Below, in pieces: positions 9,054 through 18,156 of a stretch of 64,000 nt of DNA. The DNA comes from Limosilactobacillus rudii (lineage in GTDB: Bacteria > Bacillota > Bacilli > Lactobacillales > Lactobacillaceae). The stretch covers positions 62,001 to 126,000 of the forward strand of contig NZ_JACIVB010000049.1 in NCBI RefSeq assembly GCF_014145455.1, given 5' to 3'. The translations under genes were made by a program, and so were the position numbers. The notes below the pieces were generated by a model, which searched no databases, was not told the origin of the DNA, and saw only the letters and a program-made list of their open reading frames with translations. Each line of letters begins with the position of its first letter. Within the stretch, counting starts at the first letter, position 1.

Positions 9054-10583
9054 CTATTTATTTTGACGTTCTTGTAATTTGGCAATTTCAGAGTATGCGG
9101 GGGCTAACATTTCCTCAACTTGTTGAAAGAGGGGGGTATAGCGTTGGTAAACTTTAACTGCTTTTGCCGATGGCTGGTAGGAACTAAAATTACCAATAAA
9201 ATTTTGTGGTGTATCTAGATTGTTAATCATTCCTAAACTCTTCATTGCCATTACGACAGCACCGAGGCAACCAGATTCAAATGAGTCGGGAATATTTACC
9301 GGACAGTTAAGAATATCCGCAAGCATTTGTCGCCATACTTGTGATCGGGCAAAGCCACCAGTTGCGGTAACACTCGCTGGTTCACCAACTAAAGCACGAA
9401 CAGCTTGGAAAACTGTTGCAATATTCATGCTTATTCCTTCCATTACTGCGCGAAGCATATCAGCACGAGTGTGGATTTGTGATAAGCCAAAGAAGCTACC
9501 ACGAGCCTGCGCATTCCATAATGGTGCCCGTTCGCCGTCTAAGAATGGATGAAATAGGAGTCCGTGAGAACCTGCTGGAACTCCCTCAATTACGTGATTA
9601 GCGAGGGTATATGGATCGACGTTCTCATTTTTTACTGCACTACTATCAACCAAGTGTTCAACGGCCCATTGATAAACATCGCCACCATTATTCAATGGAC
9701 CACCAACGACCCATAATCCATCATCAATTGCATAGCAGAATAACCGTCTTTCAGGGTCAATAACGGGATGGTCAGTTACCACGCGGACAGCTGCCGAAGT
9801 TCCGATAGTGATGGCAACGGTATTTTGTTTTGTTGCACCAACGCCAATGTTAGAAAGGGCACCATCATATGCACCGTAAACAAATGGGGTATTAGCGGGA
9901 ATATCAAGCTTTTTCTGTGCAGTTGGTATTAAACCAATTGCTTGGGTAGTTCCACTGACAATTTCAGGCAACTGGTCAGTAGTGATACCAGCAAGGTCTA
10001 AGGCTTGTGAGTCCCATTGTCCGGTCTTAATATTCATTAATCCAGTGCATGAGGCGATTGAAAGGTCGACCTTAAATTCATGGAATAGACGGTAGAACAA
10101 GTAAGCCTTAATATCGGCAAAGTAAGCACTCTTCTTAAATAATTCTGGTTCATCCGATTTTAACCAGAGAAGCTTAGTTAGGGTTGACATTGGATGGACA
10201 GGGGTTCCGGTCTTCAAGTATAACTGTTGCCCCTCAGTCATCATCTTCAAGTTATCAGCAGCCCGTTGTGCCCGACTATCTGCCCAGGTAATTAAGCGGG
10301 AAAGTGGTTTTTTATCTTTGTCTAATAAAAGTAAGCTTTGGTTTGCACTTGAGACAGCAACTGCTAGTAGTTTTCCCTGTGTAAGGTCTGCCTTTGCTGC
10401 TACATCATGAATAGCCTGTTCAGCAGCGTTAATAATTTCTTCGGGCTCTTGTTCTGCCATTCCAGCTGCATTTCGGTGTAGTTCGTATCCGTGATTAGCT
10501 TGATTAAGAACATGAGCATCCTGGTCGTATAAAACAGCCTTTGTGCTTGAAGTTCCAATATCGACACCAATTAAGTAGTTCAT
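9054..10583 (-). CDS. gntK: Gluconokinase (FGGY family), copy 1
   Basis: 509-residue FGGY-family sugar kinase. The N-terminal phosphate-binding motif is GVDIGTSSTKAVLYD; the second ATPase motif region carries AITIGTSAAVRVV and TATGGFARSQVWRQM. The gluconate call comes from the neighbouring GntP permease and from resemblance to the GntK/xylulokinase branch used for gluconate in Gram-positives. The product, 6-phosphogluconate, enters the phosphoketolase pathway. It is a paralogue of the kinase at 13109; their middle and C-terminal parts are far more alike than their N-terminal parts. It ends the cluster and is followed by a terminator. Confidence 0.8.
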   Translation of the reverse strand: MNYLIGVDIGTSSTKAVLYDQDAHVLNQANHGYELHRNAAGMAEQEPEEIINAAEQAIHDVAAKADLTQGKLLAVAVSSANQSLLLLDKDKKPLSRLITWADSRAQRAADNLKMMTEGQQLYLKTGTPVHPMSTLTKLLWLKSDEPELFKKSAYFADIKAYLFYRLFHEFKVDLSIASCTGLMNIKTGQWDSQALDLAGITTDQLPEIVSGTTQAIGLIPTAQKKLDIPANTPFVYGAYDGALSNIGVGATKQNTVAITIGTSAAVRVVTDHPVIDPERRLFCYAIDDGLWVVGGPLNNGGDVYQWAVEHLVDSSAVKNENVDPYTLANHVIEGVPAGSHGLLFHPFLDGERAPLWNAQARGSFFGLSQIHTRADMLRAVMEGISMNIATVFQAVRALVGEPASVTATGGFARSQVWRQMLADILNCPVNIPDSFESGCLGAVVMAMKSLGMINNLDTPQNFIGNFSSYQPSAKAVKVYQRYTPLFQQVEEMLAPAYSEIAKLQERQNK

Positions 10584-10647
10584 TGAATGTTCTCCTTTAA
10601 TAATTCAATTAATTCTCTCTAAATATTATAACTCTAACTATTATATT

Positions 10648-11652
10648 CTAAAGTGACTGACGTGCAACGATTTCGACGGGTAAAAGTGTAGTTGAACTGA
10701 TAAAACTCTTATGTTCAATTTGAGAAACTAGTTTATTAGCTGCAAGGTTACCCATTAATTCCATATTTTGTTTTAAAAGAAAAATACCATTTCCAACGTA
10801 TTGAGACCATTCCCAATCATCAAAGCTTACTAGACCAATATCATCAGGGAAAGTTAGGTCGAGACTCTTAAAGATAGCGAGAAGGTCAAAAAGAATAGGT
10901 CCCATTAATGAAACAACTACGGTTCTTCCAGATAATTCATTTAACTCTTGCAGGAACTTTTTTGCTAACCACTGACGGTCATGACCACGAGTTTCAATAT
11001 TATGGTAAGTGAGGCCATTATCAGTAGCTGCAGTTTTTATCCCGGCGATTCGCGGAATTTGACCGGATGCCTCAGCAAAGCGGGCGCTGACTGTTAAGAT
11101 ATTTTGATAACCTTTTTGGTAAAGTATTTTTCCAAGTTGATAGCAAGAATCACGATTAGCAGAAGTTACTTTGCCAATGTAGGGTGGCTGATTATCAACT
11201 TCTCGGTCGACAATTACAATTGGGATATTAGCATTAATAGCTGGCGCAAATTGTTCAAAATTGCGTGAATTAGGTTGAATAATAACACCATCTACTCGTT
11301 GCTGGTAAAGGCGTTGAAGTGCGCGTTTTTCAACATCTTTTGAATTATTGGTATTCATTAATAAAATATCATAACCTGATTGTTGCAAAATATCATCTAT
11401 TCCCTTTGCCAGTAAGGAGGAAAAGGGGTTAGAAATATCACCAACGAGAACACCGACAACATGGCTTTGTGTCTGTCGAAGACGCTGTGCAGATGCAGTA
11501 GGAATAAAATGGAGATCGGTGATGGCTTTTTCAACTCTTTTCCGAGTAGTAGGACGCATTTTTTCGTAGTGGCCGTTTATAATTCGTGAAACTGTTGTTA
11601 CTGAAACGCCAGCAGCTTTTGCTACATCAGCAATAGTAATATGTTTTGACAT
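10648..11652 (-). CDS. LacI-family transcriptional regulator (gluconate cluster)
   Basis: 334 residues: an N-terminal LacI helix-turn-helix (ITIADVAKAAGVSVTTVSRIING, first 27 residues) with the hinge, followed by a periplasmic-binding-like sensor domain (VVGVLVGDISNPFSSLLAKGI and onwards). It sits between the permease and kinase copy 1, so it most likely controls this cluster in response to gluconate or a phosphorylated derivative. A terminator lies between it and gntP (11708-11745), so it may also have its own promoter. Its operator is probably the site at 14709-14722. Confidence 0.85.
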   Translation of the reverse strand: MSKHITIADVAKAAGVSVTTVSRIINGHYEKMRPTTRKRVEKAITDLHFIPTASAQRLRQTQSHVVGVLVGDISNPFSSLLAKGIDDILQQSGYDILLMNTNNSKDVEKRALQRLYQQRVDGVIIQPNSRNFEQFAPAINANIPIVIVDREVDNQPPYIGKVTSANRDSCYQLGKILYQKGYQNILTVSARFAEASGQIPRIAGIKTAATDNGLTYHNIETRGHDRQWLAKKFLQELNELSGRTVVVSLMGPILFDLLAIFKSLDLTFPDDIGLVSFDDWEWSQYVGNGIFLLKQNMELMGNLAANKLVSQIEHKSFISSTTLLPVEIVARQSL

Positions 11653-11707
11653 TTTATTAGTTCATCATCCTTATTAATATCTACTATTATTTAGGATACC
11701 AAAACAT

Positions 11708-11745
11708 AAAAAAAGCGTCACTAGCTAAGTTGCTATAATGACGCC
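11708..11745 (-). terminator. Terminator after gntP
   Basis: GCGTCA/TGACGC stem (11715-11720 with 11739-11744), inner TAGC/GCTA pairs, and seven A on this strand, which give a T run on the minus strand. Confidence 0.75.
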
Positions 11746-11754
11746 AAATAAAGA

Positions 11755-13098
11755 TTAAACAAAAAGAGAAATAGTATATACTGCACCAAGTCCTGCGAGT
11801 GCTAATACTGAAGTTAATGTTGACCATGATAATAAGGTTTCCTTAAGTGATAGACCAAAATATTCTTTAATCATCCAAAAACCAGCATCATTAACATGAT
11901 CACAGAAAACTGAACCGGCACCGACTGCAAGAACCATTAAAGCAGCCATTGCAGAATTTGAGCCGAATTGGTGAGCCATTGGTGCAACAAGACCGGCAGC
12001 AGTCATTGCAGCTACGGTTGAAGAGCCAAGAGATACCCGTAGAATGGCAGTAATTAGCCAAGCAGCAAGAATTGGTGAAATATTGGTTTGGGCAAAAAGA
12101 GTTGAAATGTACTTTGAAATACCACCGTCAACGAGAACTTGCTTAAAGGCACCACCACCACCGATGATTAAGAGCATTACTGAGATTTGCTTAATTGATT
12201 CAACCATCGAATTAGAAATTTCGTTCATCTTTTTATTTCGCCAGAGACCCATTGTAAAGATGGCAAAGATTAACGAAAGAAGCATTGCAAGGTCTGGAGC
12301 ACCAATAAATTGGATGAATTCATTAATAGGGTTATTCTTTGGAAAGATAAATGAACAAATTGTCGCAAAAGCGATTAAGATTACGGGCATCATTGCAGTT
12401 AAGACGGAAATACCAAATTTAGGAGTTTCATCAATGTCAAATTCTTTGTATTCGCCTAAAACAGAAATATCGATATCTTTACGATAAACCTTTGGATATA
12501 CTTTGTGAAGGAACCAATTAAATAATGGACCAGCAATAATAATGGTAGGAATTGCAGCAATAATTCCTAGTAAGAGAACATGACCAAGATTTGCACCAAG
12601 AATATCGGAAATAGCAGTTGGTGCTGGGTGTGGTGGTAGAAATGCATGGGTAACATTTAAGGTTGCGGCCATTGGAATTCCAAGATACATTAATGGCATA
12701 TCAAGTTCACGGGCGATAATAAAGATAATAGGAAGGACTACGACCAATCCCACTTCAAAGAAAAGGGCAAGCCCAATAATAAACGAGGCAAGAATAACCG
12801 CTACTTGAATCCAACGACGACCAAATTTGTCAATTAAGGTAGTAGCAATCCGATAACCACCACCAGCATCTGATACTAATTTGCCAAGCATTGATCCAAA
12901 GCCGAAAATGATCGCCAAGTGACCGAGCTGACCACCAATTCCGTTTTCAATAGTTACCGGAATTTTAGTAAAGGGTAATCCAAGCATTAAGGCAACAATA
13001 AATGATGTAATAACTAATGCAACAAAAGTATTTAGCTTTAGTTTAACAATCATAAAGATTAAAAGAATAACACCGATTAAAACAATAAGTAATGGCAT
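11755..13098 (-). CDS. gntP: Gluconate:H+ symporter, GntP family
   Basis: 447-residue polytopic membrane permease, about 12 helices. The ATG at 13096-13098 directly follows AGGAGG and removes a spurious 14-residue extension that would overlap the upstream kinase. Typical GntP-family segments are present, including HAFLPPHPAPTAI in the middle and SVFCDHVNDAGFWMIKEYFGLS near the C-terminus. It imports gluconate (or a related sugar acid) for the flanking kinases. It lies 10 bases downstream of kinase copy 2, so the two are cotranscribed. Confidence 0.9.
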   Translation of the reverse strand: MPLLIVLIGVILLIFMIVKLKLNTFVALVITSFIVALMLGLPFTKIPVTIENGIGGQLGHLAIIFGFGSMLGKLVSDAGGGYRIATTLIDKFGRRWIQVAVILASFIIGLALFFEVGLVVVLPIIFIIARELDMPLMYLGIPMAATLNVTHAFLPPHPAPTAISDILGANLGHVLLLGIIAAIPTIIIAGPLFNWFLHKVYPKVYRKDIDISVLGEYKEFDIDETPKFGISVLTAMMPVILIAFATICSFIFPKNNPINEFIQFIGAPDLAMLLSLIFAIFTMGLWRNKKMNEISNSMVESIKQISVMLLIIGGGGAFKQVLVDGGISKYISTLFAQTNISPILAAWLITAILRVSLGSSTVAAMTAAGLVAPMAHQFGSNSAMAALMVLAVGAGSVFCDHVNDAGFWMIKEYFGLSLKETLLSWSTLTSVLALAGLGAVYTISLFV

Positions 13099-13108
13099 AA
13101 TGAACCTC

Positions 13109-14638
13109 CTAGTGAATAGATTGTTGTTGTAGTTTTGCAATGGTGGAGTAAGCAGGTGTAAGAAGACCTTCTACTTGTTGGAAAAGAGGAAGATAATTTT
13201 GATAGATTTTTACATTTTGCTGATGAGGCTGATAAGAGCTAACAGAACCAATAAATTTAGTAATGATCTCATAATTATCAATTAATCCAAGACTCTTCAT
13301 CGCCATTGTGATTGCGCCAAGACAACCTGATTCAAATGAATTAGGAATGTTGACAGGACAATTTAGAACGTCAGCAAGCATTTGTCGCCAAACTTCAGCA
13401 CGAGCAAAGCCACCAGTTGCGGTAACACTAGCGGGTTCTCCAACAAGGTCTCGAACTGCTTGAAAAACAGTAGCAATATTCATACAAATTCCTTCCATCA
13501 CTGATCGAAGCATGTCTGCCCGGGTATGAATTTGTGATAAGCCAAAGAAACTTCCCCGTGCATTAGCATTCCACAATGGTGCTCGTTCACCGCCAAGAAA
13601 TGGGTGGAATAATAAACCGTGAGCGCCTGCTGGAACTCCTTCAATAACATGGTTAGCTAGAGTGAATGCATCAACATTTTCATTTTTAACTGCGCTAGCA
13701 TCAACAAGATGTTCGACTGCCCACTGATAAACGTCACCACCATTATTAAGTGGTCCGCCGACAACCCATAATCCCTTATCAACCGCGTAGCAGAATAGGC
13801 GTTGTTGAGGGTCAATAACAGGATGATCGGTAACAACACGAACACCAGCAGATGTGCCGATAGTAATAGCAACCGTGTTTTGTTTAATTGCACCAACGCC
13901 TAGATTTGAAAGGGCTCCATCAAAAGCTCCATAGACAAATGGTGTATTTACAGGTAGCCCAATCTTCTTTTGTACTGAGGGAACAAGACCAATTTCTTGA
14001 GTAGTTCCATTAACAATTTCAGGAAGCTGACTACGAGAAACTTTTGCTAAGGATAAAGCTTCCTCGTCCCAATCACATGTATTGACATTCATCATTCCAG
14101 TACATGAGGCGATAGATATGTCAACTTTGAAAGTATTAAAGAAATGGTAGAACAGATAAGATTTAATATCTGCAAAATATGCCGTCTGAGCAATGCTTTC
14201 TGGGTGAGTTTTGTTTAACCACATTATCTTAGTCAATGGTGACATTGGATGAATAGGTGTACCAGTTTTAGCATAAATATGTTGACCGGTTGGCGAATTT
14301 TTAAGCTCATTTGCTACTTCTTGGGCGCGGGTATCTGCCCATGTAATTACACGGGAGAGAGGTTGAAAATCTTTGTCAAGCATAATCACGCTCTGATTAG
14401 CACTTGAAAATGATACGGCTAATACTTGTCCAGTGGTTAAATCGGTACTGTTTGCGGCTTGACGGATAACTTCTTCAACGGCAGTAATAATTGCCTTGGG
14501 ATCTTGTTCAGCCATTCCCGAAACATCGCGATATAGAGAATATCCTTTACTAAATTGTTTTAAAACTGTTGCTTTTTCATCATATAAAACAGCCTTTGTT
14601 GAGGTTGTGCCGACATCGACACCAATATAATAGTTCAT
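13109..14638 (-). CDS. gntK: Gluconokinase (FGGY family), copy 2
   Basis: 509-residue FGGY kinase, the same length as the copy at 9054. ATP-binding motifs are GVDVGTTSTKAVLYD at the N-terminus and AITIGTSAGVRVV and TATGGFARAEVWRQM in the second half. From about residue 230 to 445 the two copies are nearly identical at the protein level, whereas the first 225 residues have drifted. Many codons in the conserved part differ silently, so the duplication is not recent. This copy is promoter-proximal, starts from the well formed promoter at 14695-14723, and is followed 10 bases later by gntP. Confidence 0.8.
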   Translation of the reverse strand: MNYYIGVDVGTTSTKAVLYDEKATVLKQFSKGYSLYRDVSGMAEQDPKAIITAVEEVIRQAANSTDLTTGQVLAVSFSSANQSVIMLDKDFQPLSRVITWADTRAQEVANELKNSPTGQHIYAKTGTPIHPMSPLTKIMWLNKTHPESIAQTAYFADIKSYLFYHFFNTFKVDISIASCTGMMNVNTCDWDEEALSLAKVSRSQLPEIVNGTTQEIGLVPSVQKKIGLPVNTPFVYGAFDGALSNLGVGAIKQNTVAITIGTSAGVRVVTDHPVIDPQQRLFCYAVDKGLWVVGGPLNNGGDVYQWAVEHLVDASAVKNENVDAFTLANHVIEGVPAGAHGLLFHPFLGGERAPLWNANARGSFFGLSQIHTRADMLRSVMEGICMNIATVFQAVRDLVGEPASVTATGGFARAEVWRQMLADVLNCPVNIPNSFESGCLGAITMAMKSLGLIDNYEIITKFIGSVSSYQPHQQNVKIYQNYLPLFQQVEGLLTPAYSTIAKLQQQSIH

Positions 14639-14662
14639 AGCTTATTTCTCCCTTGTTATTTT

Positions 14663-14676
14663 TGAAAACGCTTTAG
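14663..14676 (-). promoter_or_regulatory. Possible cre site (CcpA)
   Basis: TGAAAACGCTTTAG resembles the catabolite-responsive element except for its last two bases. It lies 20-40 bases downstream of the predicted start of the gluconate operon transcript, where it could act as a roadblock. Confidence 0.45.
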
Positions 14677-14694
14677 TTTATCGTTACACCACAT

Positions 14695-14723
14695 AATATA
14701 ATATTATATGTAAGCGATGTCAA
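14695..14723 (-). promoter_or_regulatory. Gluconate operon promoter
   Basis: On the minus strand, TTGACA (complement of 14718-14723) and TATATT (complement of 14695-14700) are separated by exactly 17 bases. Confidence 0.7.
14709..14722 (-). promoter_or_regulatory. Candidate LacI-type operator
   Basis: TGTAAGCGATGTCA is an imperfect palindrome with a central CG overlapping the -35 hexamer and spacer of the gluconate promoter. This position fits repression by the LacI protein at 10648. Inferred. Confidence 0.4.
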
Positions 14724-14775
14724 TGACTGAAATAAAATAATGGTATCGTTTTCCTAAAAATAGATAAAAAAGACA

Positions 14776-14805
14776 TTGCACCAAATGTGTTAATTATGAT
14801 ACTAT
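14776..14805 (+). promoter_or_regulatory. Promoter of the acetyltransferase gene
   Basis: TTGCAC (14776-14781) and TACTAT (14800-14805), 18-base spacer, 47 bases before the start codon. Confidence 0.4.
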
Positions 14806-14851
14806 TAATTGCTTAAAATTTTTCGTAATAATCGTTAGGGAGGGAATTACA

Positions 14852-15394
14852 ATGAAGATTCGTAAGGCAACAATGGCAGATTTGGATATAGTTGTTGATA
14901 TTTTACGTGACGGTCGCAATCAATTGGCGGAGCGCGGTGTTGATCAATGGCAGGGGGACTATCCGAATGTCGAGCATGTTAAGGAAGATATTGTGAACGG
15001 TTATGCCTACTTAGTTCAAGCAGATGATGACCAAACCGTTGGAACACTAGCAATCGTTAATGCGCCGGATCACTTTTATGATAAGCTAGATGGAAAATGG
15101 CTAATTGATACTGAGGACTACGTTGTAATTCACCGGGTAGCAATCCATTCAAAGCACGCTGGCAAAGGATATGCGTCAAAATTATTTATAAGTGTGATTG
15201 ATTATCTGGAAACAGCACGACCAGAAATTAAATCTATTCGCTTAAGTACAAATGAAAATAATTTAGTAATGCAGCGGGTAATTGCAAAGAACGGTTTTAC
15301 TAAGTTGGGGACGCTACATGGCGCATTCCGACCTACTGAACTTTCATATGTTTATGAATTACTAACAAGGGTTCGTGTAACGTCGAAAGGATAA
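14852..15394 (+). CDS. GNAT-family N-acetyltransferase
   Basis: 180 residues with a single GNAT fold, starting MKIRKATMADL, the common opening of the family. The acetyl-CoA binding region is seen at VIHRVAIHSKHAGKGYASKLF (motif A, about residues 91-111), followed by SIRLSTNENNLVMQRVIAKNGF (motif B). AGGGAGGG gives a strong ribosome site. The zinc-ribbon gene follows after 6 bases and is probably cotranscribed. The acetylated substrate is not predictable. Confidence 0.85.
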   Translation: MKIRKATMADLDIVVDILRDGRNQLAERGVDQWQGDYPNVEHVKEDIVNGYAYLVQADDDQTVGTLAIVNAPDHFYDKLDGKWLIDTEDYVVIHRVAIHSKHAGKGYASKLFISVIDYLETARPEIKSIRLSTNENNLVMQRVIAKNGFTKLGTLHGAFRPTELSYVYELLTRVRVTSKG

Positions 15395-15400
15395 TTAACA

Positions 15401-16138
15401 ATGAATAAAAAGTACTGTCCCAATTGTGGAAAACAACAACCGCAAAATGCTAAGTTTTGTTCAAATTGTGGCTATGACTTTCGAGAATTAATGCAACGGC
15501 GGTCAGTAAAGAAACGGTCTAGGAACCGCCAAAACAAAATAGCATTACTTATTCTTTTGCTAGGTGTTTTGAGCCTTGTAATTGTCCTGATTACTAGTCA
15601 ACGGGGCAACCATTATAAGAGTCATGAACTGGCAACAACAAGTTCAGCTGTAAATAGCAGTATGAGTTCAACAACAGAAGATGACAGCGAACAAAGTACA
15701 ACAGAAGCGGGTAACCAGACAAATATACTACCTGCTAATATTGGGCCACGGGTTAGCGCGGCAGCAATAACTTATTATGCGGTTAAGAATAGTGATGCCA
15801 CTTGGGGCGACTTTTTTGGCCTAGATACGAATAAGGGAATTACCGTTCGATTGTCGACTGATGAAGAATTATTAAGTAAGCTAACTGATAGAGGTCAGGG
15901 GATGGCTTACGAAGTATTTAATTATCATGGTGTTACTAGTAACGATAATACAAGTTTCATTTATACAATTGATAAGAATGATAATATTAATATTTACTAC
16001 CTCTCACCGCGGAGTAATGCAGATACTTATGAGCCAACGGTGACTATTTCACGGTCGGAAATTATTAGTTATTTAAATAATCATCACTATGCCAATAATG
16101 TTAAAGCCCTTGGTGAAAAAGTTGTGATTGAAAAATAA
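15401..16138 (+). CDS. Zinc-ribbon single-pass membrane protein
   Basis: 245 residues. A zinc ribbon at the N-terminus (Cys 6, 9, 20 and 23 in CPNC and CSNC) is followed by a very basic stretch (residues 32-46), one membrane helix (about 47-65), a Ser/Thr-rich linker (75-110) and an extracytoplasmic domain to the end. This resembles Lactobacillus envelope proteins with DUF4767-like C-terminal domains. The layout suggests a cytoplasmic zinc finger with an exported domain. Function unknown. It is in an apparent operon with the acetyltransferase. Confidence 0.7.
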   Translation: MNKKYCPNCGKQQPQNAKFCSNCGYDFRELMQRRSVKKRSRNRQNKIALLILLLGVLSLVIVLITSQRGNHYKSHELATTSSAVNSSMSSTTEDDSEQSTTEAGNQTNILPANIGPRVSAAAITYYAVKNSDATWGDFFGLDTNKGITVRLSTDEELLSKLTDRGQGMAYEVFNYHGVTSNDNTSFIYTIDKNDNINIYYLSPRSNADTYEPTVTISRSEIISYLNNHHYANNVKALGEKVVIEK

Positions 16139-16239
16139 GAGAGCGGGAATTAACTCGCTCTCATCTCAATAGGCTTTGTGTTGATTGTGTTGAAATAAAA
16201 TTCCCCAAATCAGCTTTTTAGCCAATTTGAGGAATTTTG
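16139..16239. terminator. Two hairpins between convergent genes
   Basis: GAGAGCG/CGCTCTC (16139-16145 with 16156-16162) and a longer AT-rich stem AAAATTCCCCAAAT with AATTTGAGGAATTTT (16197-16210 with 16224-16238). The second probably terminates both convergent genes. Confidence 0.55.
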
Positions 16240-16251
16240 CTTATTTAAACT

Positions 16252-16563
16252 TTATTTTTTATTAATTTGCTGGGCATAATCACGAGCGTTATATAGTTCA
16301 TAAACGACCCAAGTTTCGATTAGTGTGATGATACAGATAAGGACTGCAGTGTACATATCTGGTAAGACAAATAAGAGAAGTAGGAAAATCCACGAGATCC
16401 AAGACCATTGTGTTTCAATAGTAATTATTCGTTGGACGCGTTTAGTTGGCACTGCCCGACCAGAACGAGTGAAGATTGTCCGGATTTGGTAAAAATAGCG
16501 AACTTCAAAAATACTTTCAATAATAAAGATTGCAGTTAACACAATCAAAAAAATATTCATCAT
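16252..16563 (-). CDS. Small membrane protein, unknown
   Basis: 103 residues from an ATG at 16561-16563 preceded by GAGGGTG. A longer reading from 16719 runs through a strong terminator hairpin and is not credible. Three hydrophobic segments are visible (about 3-20, 51-66, 71-92), with a basic loop TRSGRAVPTKRVQR between the first two. No known domain is recognised. Confidence 0.55.
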   Translation of the reverse strand: MMNIFLIVLTAIFIIESIFEVRYFYQIRTIFTRSGRAVPTKRVQRIITIETQWSWISWIFLLLLFVLPDMYTAVLICIITLIETWVVYELYNARDYAQQINKK

Positions 16564-16662
16564 AGTTAAATCACCCTCAATGTTGATTTCATTTCTAATT
16601 TTAGGACTTTTCTGATACTGGGGCAATGAAAAAAGAAAGCTAGACATAAAGTGCAGTATACA

Positions 16663-16708
16663 AAGAAGCTCCAGTGCCCGGCCAAGCCGAACCCTGGAGC
16701 TTCTTTTC
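16663..16708. terminator. Strong terminator-like hairpin
   Basis: A perfect 12-pair stem AAGAAGCTCCAG (16663-16674) with CTGGAGCTTCTT (16694-16705). It lies upstream of the gene at 16252 and downstream of the minus-strand gene at 16764, which it would terminate. Confidence 0.65.
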
Positions 16709-16763
16709 AGAATTTCCACATATTCAAGGAATAGTAGGTGAAATAATTAGTATTCCATCGCTA

Positions 16764-16973
16764 TTAGACATTCATTGTCTTACCATATTCATTATTAATG
16801 GTGTCAACAACGTCCTTAGCATGCATATCATCTTCAACAACTGTCTCGCCATCGCGAAGTGTATACTTTACGCTGTCGTCCAAATTATCAAAGTCAACAT
16901 CATTACCATTAGCATCTACAAAATCAAACTTCGAGTTTTGGAAGTTTTTAAGAGCATCTGCATTAATTTCCAT
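16764..16973 (-). CDS. Small acidic protein, unknown
   Basis: 69 residues from an ATG at 16971-16973 behind AAGGAAG. The protein is rich in Asp, Asn and Val (for example VDANGNDVDFDNLDD), has no membrane segment and no cysteine, and looks like a small soluble cytoplasmic protein. It is isolated, with a terminator downstream. Function unknown. Confidence 0.55.
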   Translation of the reverse strand: MEINADALKNFQNSKFDFVDANGNDVDFDNLDDSVKYTLRDGETVVEDDMHAKDVVDTINNEYGKTMNV

Positions 16974-17114
16974 GATTATGCTTCCTTTCGCCATTATAGT
17001 AACACTAAATTAGCAAAAGGTATAGAGGAGTGCCAAAAATAATTTTAAATGAATTTTTGAAAAGGATAAAGTAAAAAACTAGTATAGAAAATAGACGATT
17101 GGATAATTTTGTAT

Positions 17115-17143
17115 TTGTTAAGTATGTGAGCACAATCTATAAT
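17115..17143 (+). promoter_or_regulatory. Promoter of the alpha/beta hydrolase gene
   Basis: TTGTTA (17115-17120), 17-base spacer, TATAAT (17138-17143). It covers an ATG at 17142 and so rules that codon out as the gene start. Confidence 0.65.
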
Positions 17144-17201
17144 GCATATCAAGAAACCGCTTTTAGATTTGGTACAATTTTATGTAAAGAAGGTTTCTAC
17201 G

Positions 17202-18035
17202 ATGAGTTTCTATGGTGATCAAAAGGACGAGATGGTTGCTTCAAATACTCCTAGTGTACAGTTACATACTGTTACTAATTTAGCATTAACGCCACAGGCT
17301 AATGTAGTTATTGTGCATGGTCTAGCAGAATATGCTGGGCGTTTTGATCCGATTGCTAGTTACTTAGTTAAGCATGATTGTAATGTTTTTCGTTATGATC
17401 AGTTAGGACATGGAAAAACGGGAGGTAAACGCGGCTTCCTGAAATCCCCAGATGATCTTTCAGAAAATCTGAAGATAGTTGTTGAGCGAGTAAAAAATCA
17501 GTATGCTAATTTGCCTACGTTTGTTATTGGTCACAGTATGGGTGGAGAAACAGTCCTATTATATGCTGCAAAATATCCTAATACTGTTGACGGATTAGTT
17601 GTAACGGATCCAGTATCCTTAGCAGAAGGGCCAAGTAGTTTAACCGTTCCGATGGATGGCGATGAGAATACAGAATTTCCTAACCAGATTAATGGTGGTC
17701 TTGATTGTGATCAGCGGGTTGTGGATAAGTATAAGGTCAATGACCAGGTTCTTCATACTTTAACTGTGGGGATTATGAATAACGGGATCTGGCAAGGGGC
17801 ATTATATTTACGTGACCACCTGAAAGATATTGTTGATCCGATTTTGTACCTTCAGGGGTTGGAAGATGGGTTGATTAACTACACCGATTCACTGAAGGCA
17901 TATACTAAAATTAGTTCAGCAGATAAAGAGTTGCATGTCTATCCATTCTTGATGCATGAAATTCTTAATGAGACTAGTCGTAAGTGGGAAATTTATGAAG
18001 AAATTCTAAAGTGGGTAAATAAACATCTTTACTAA
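17202..18035 (+). CDS. Alpha/beta hydrolase (monoacylglycerol lipase/lysophospholipase-like)
   Basis: 277-residue serine hydrolase starting at the ATG 17202, which has AAGAAGG 8 bases before it. The nucleophile elbow is GHSMGG, preceded by the strand FVI; the acid is probably in LQGLEDGLIN and the catalytic His in PFLMHEILNE near the C-terminus. The early VVIVHGLAEYAGRFD motif is typical of the Hydrolase_4 lysophospholipase group. It probably hydrolyses short- or medium-chain glycerides or esters in the cytoplasm. Monocistronic. Confidence 0.85.
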   Translation: MSFYGDQKDEMVASNTPSVQLHTVTNLALTPQANVVIVHGLAEYAGRFDPIASYLVKHDCNVFRYDQLGHGKTGGKRGFLKSPDDLSENLKIVVERVKNQYANLPTFVIGHSMGGETVLLYAAKYPNTVDGLVVTDPVSLAEGPSSLTVPMDGDENTEFPNQINGGLDCDQRVVDKYKVNDQVLHTLTVGIMNNGIWQGALYLRDHLKDIVDPILYLQGLEDGLINYTDSLKAYTKISSADKELHVYPFLMHEILNETSRKWEIYEEILKWVNKHLY

Positions 18036-18051
18036 GTTAAGATGATAAAGG

Positions 18052-18078
18052 GCTGTCAGAATAATGGCAGCTTTTTTT
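18052..18078 (+). terminator. Terminator after the hydrolase gene
   Basis: GCTGTCA/TGGCAGC stem (one G-U pair), six-base loop, then seven T. Confidence 0.8.
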
Positions 18079-18156
18079 ATAGAATTAATTCTTGACAGTA
18101 AAAAAGTAAGTAGTATTATTAACTACGTGATATAATTCACGAGAGGAGAAAGAGAA

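Noticed and set aside
9220-9552. 110-codon plus-strand frame inside gluconokinase copy 1
   Set aside because: Antisense shadow of a well supported FGGY kinase; no ribosome site or domain.
12044-12487. 147-codon plus-strand frame inside gntP
   Set aside because: Antisense to a membrane permease whose codon pattern creates long complementary frames.
13657-13896. 79-codon hydrophobic minus-strand frame inside gluconokinase copy 2
   Set aside because: Out-of-frame shadow within a conserved enzyme.
15600-15720. Ser/Thr-rich stretch as a tandem repeat or CRISPR-like array
   Set aside because: It is a low-complexity protein linker; no regularly spaced repeats are present. No CRISPR array was seen anywhere in the window.
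16564-16719. N-terminal extension of the membrane protein at 16252
   Set aside because: It runs through a 12-pair terminator hairpin and has no ribosome site; the ATG at 16563 does.
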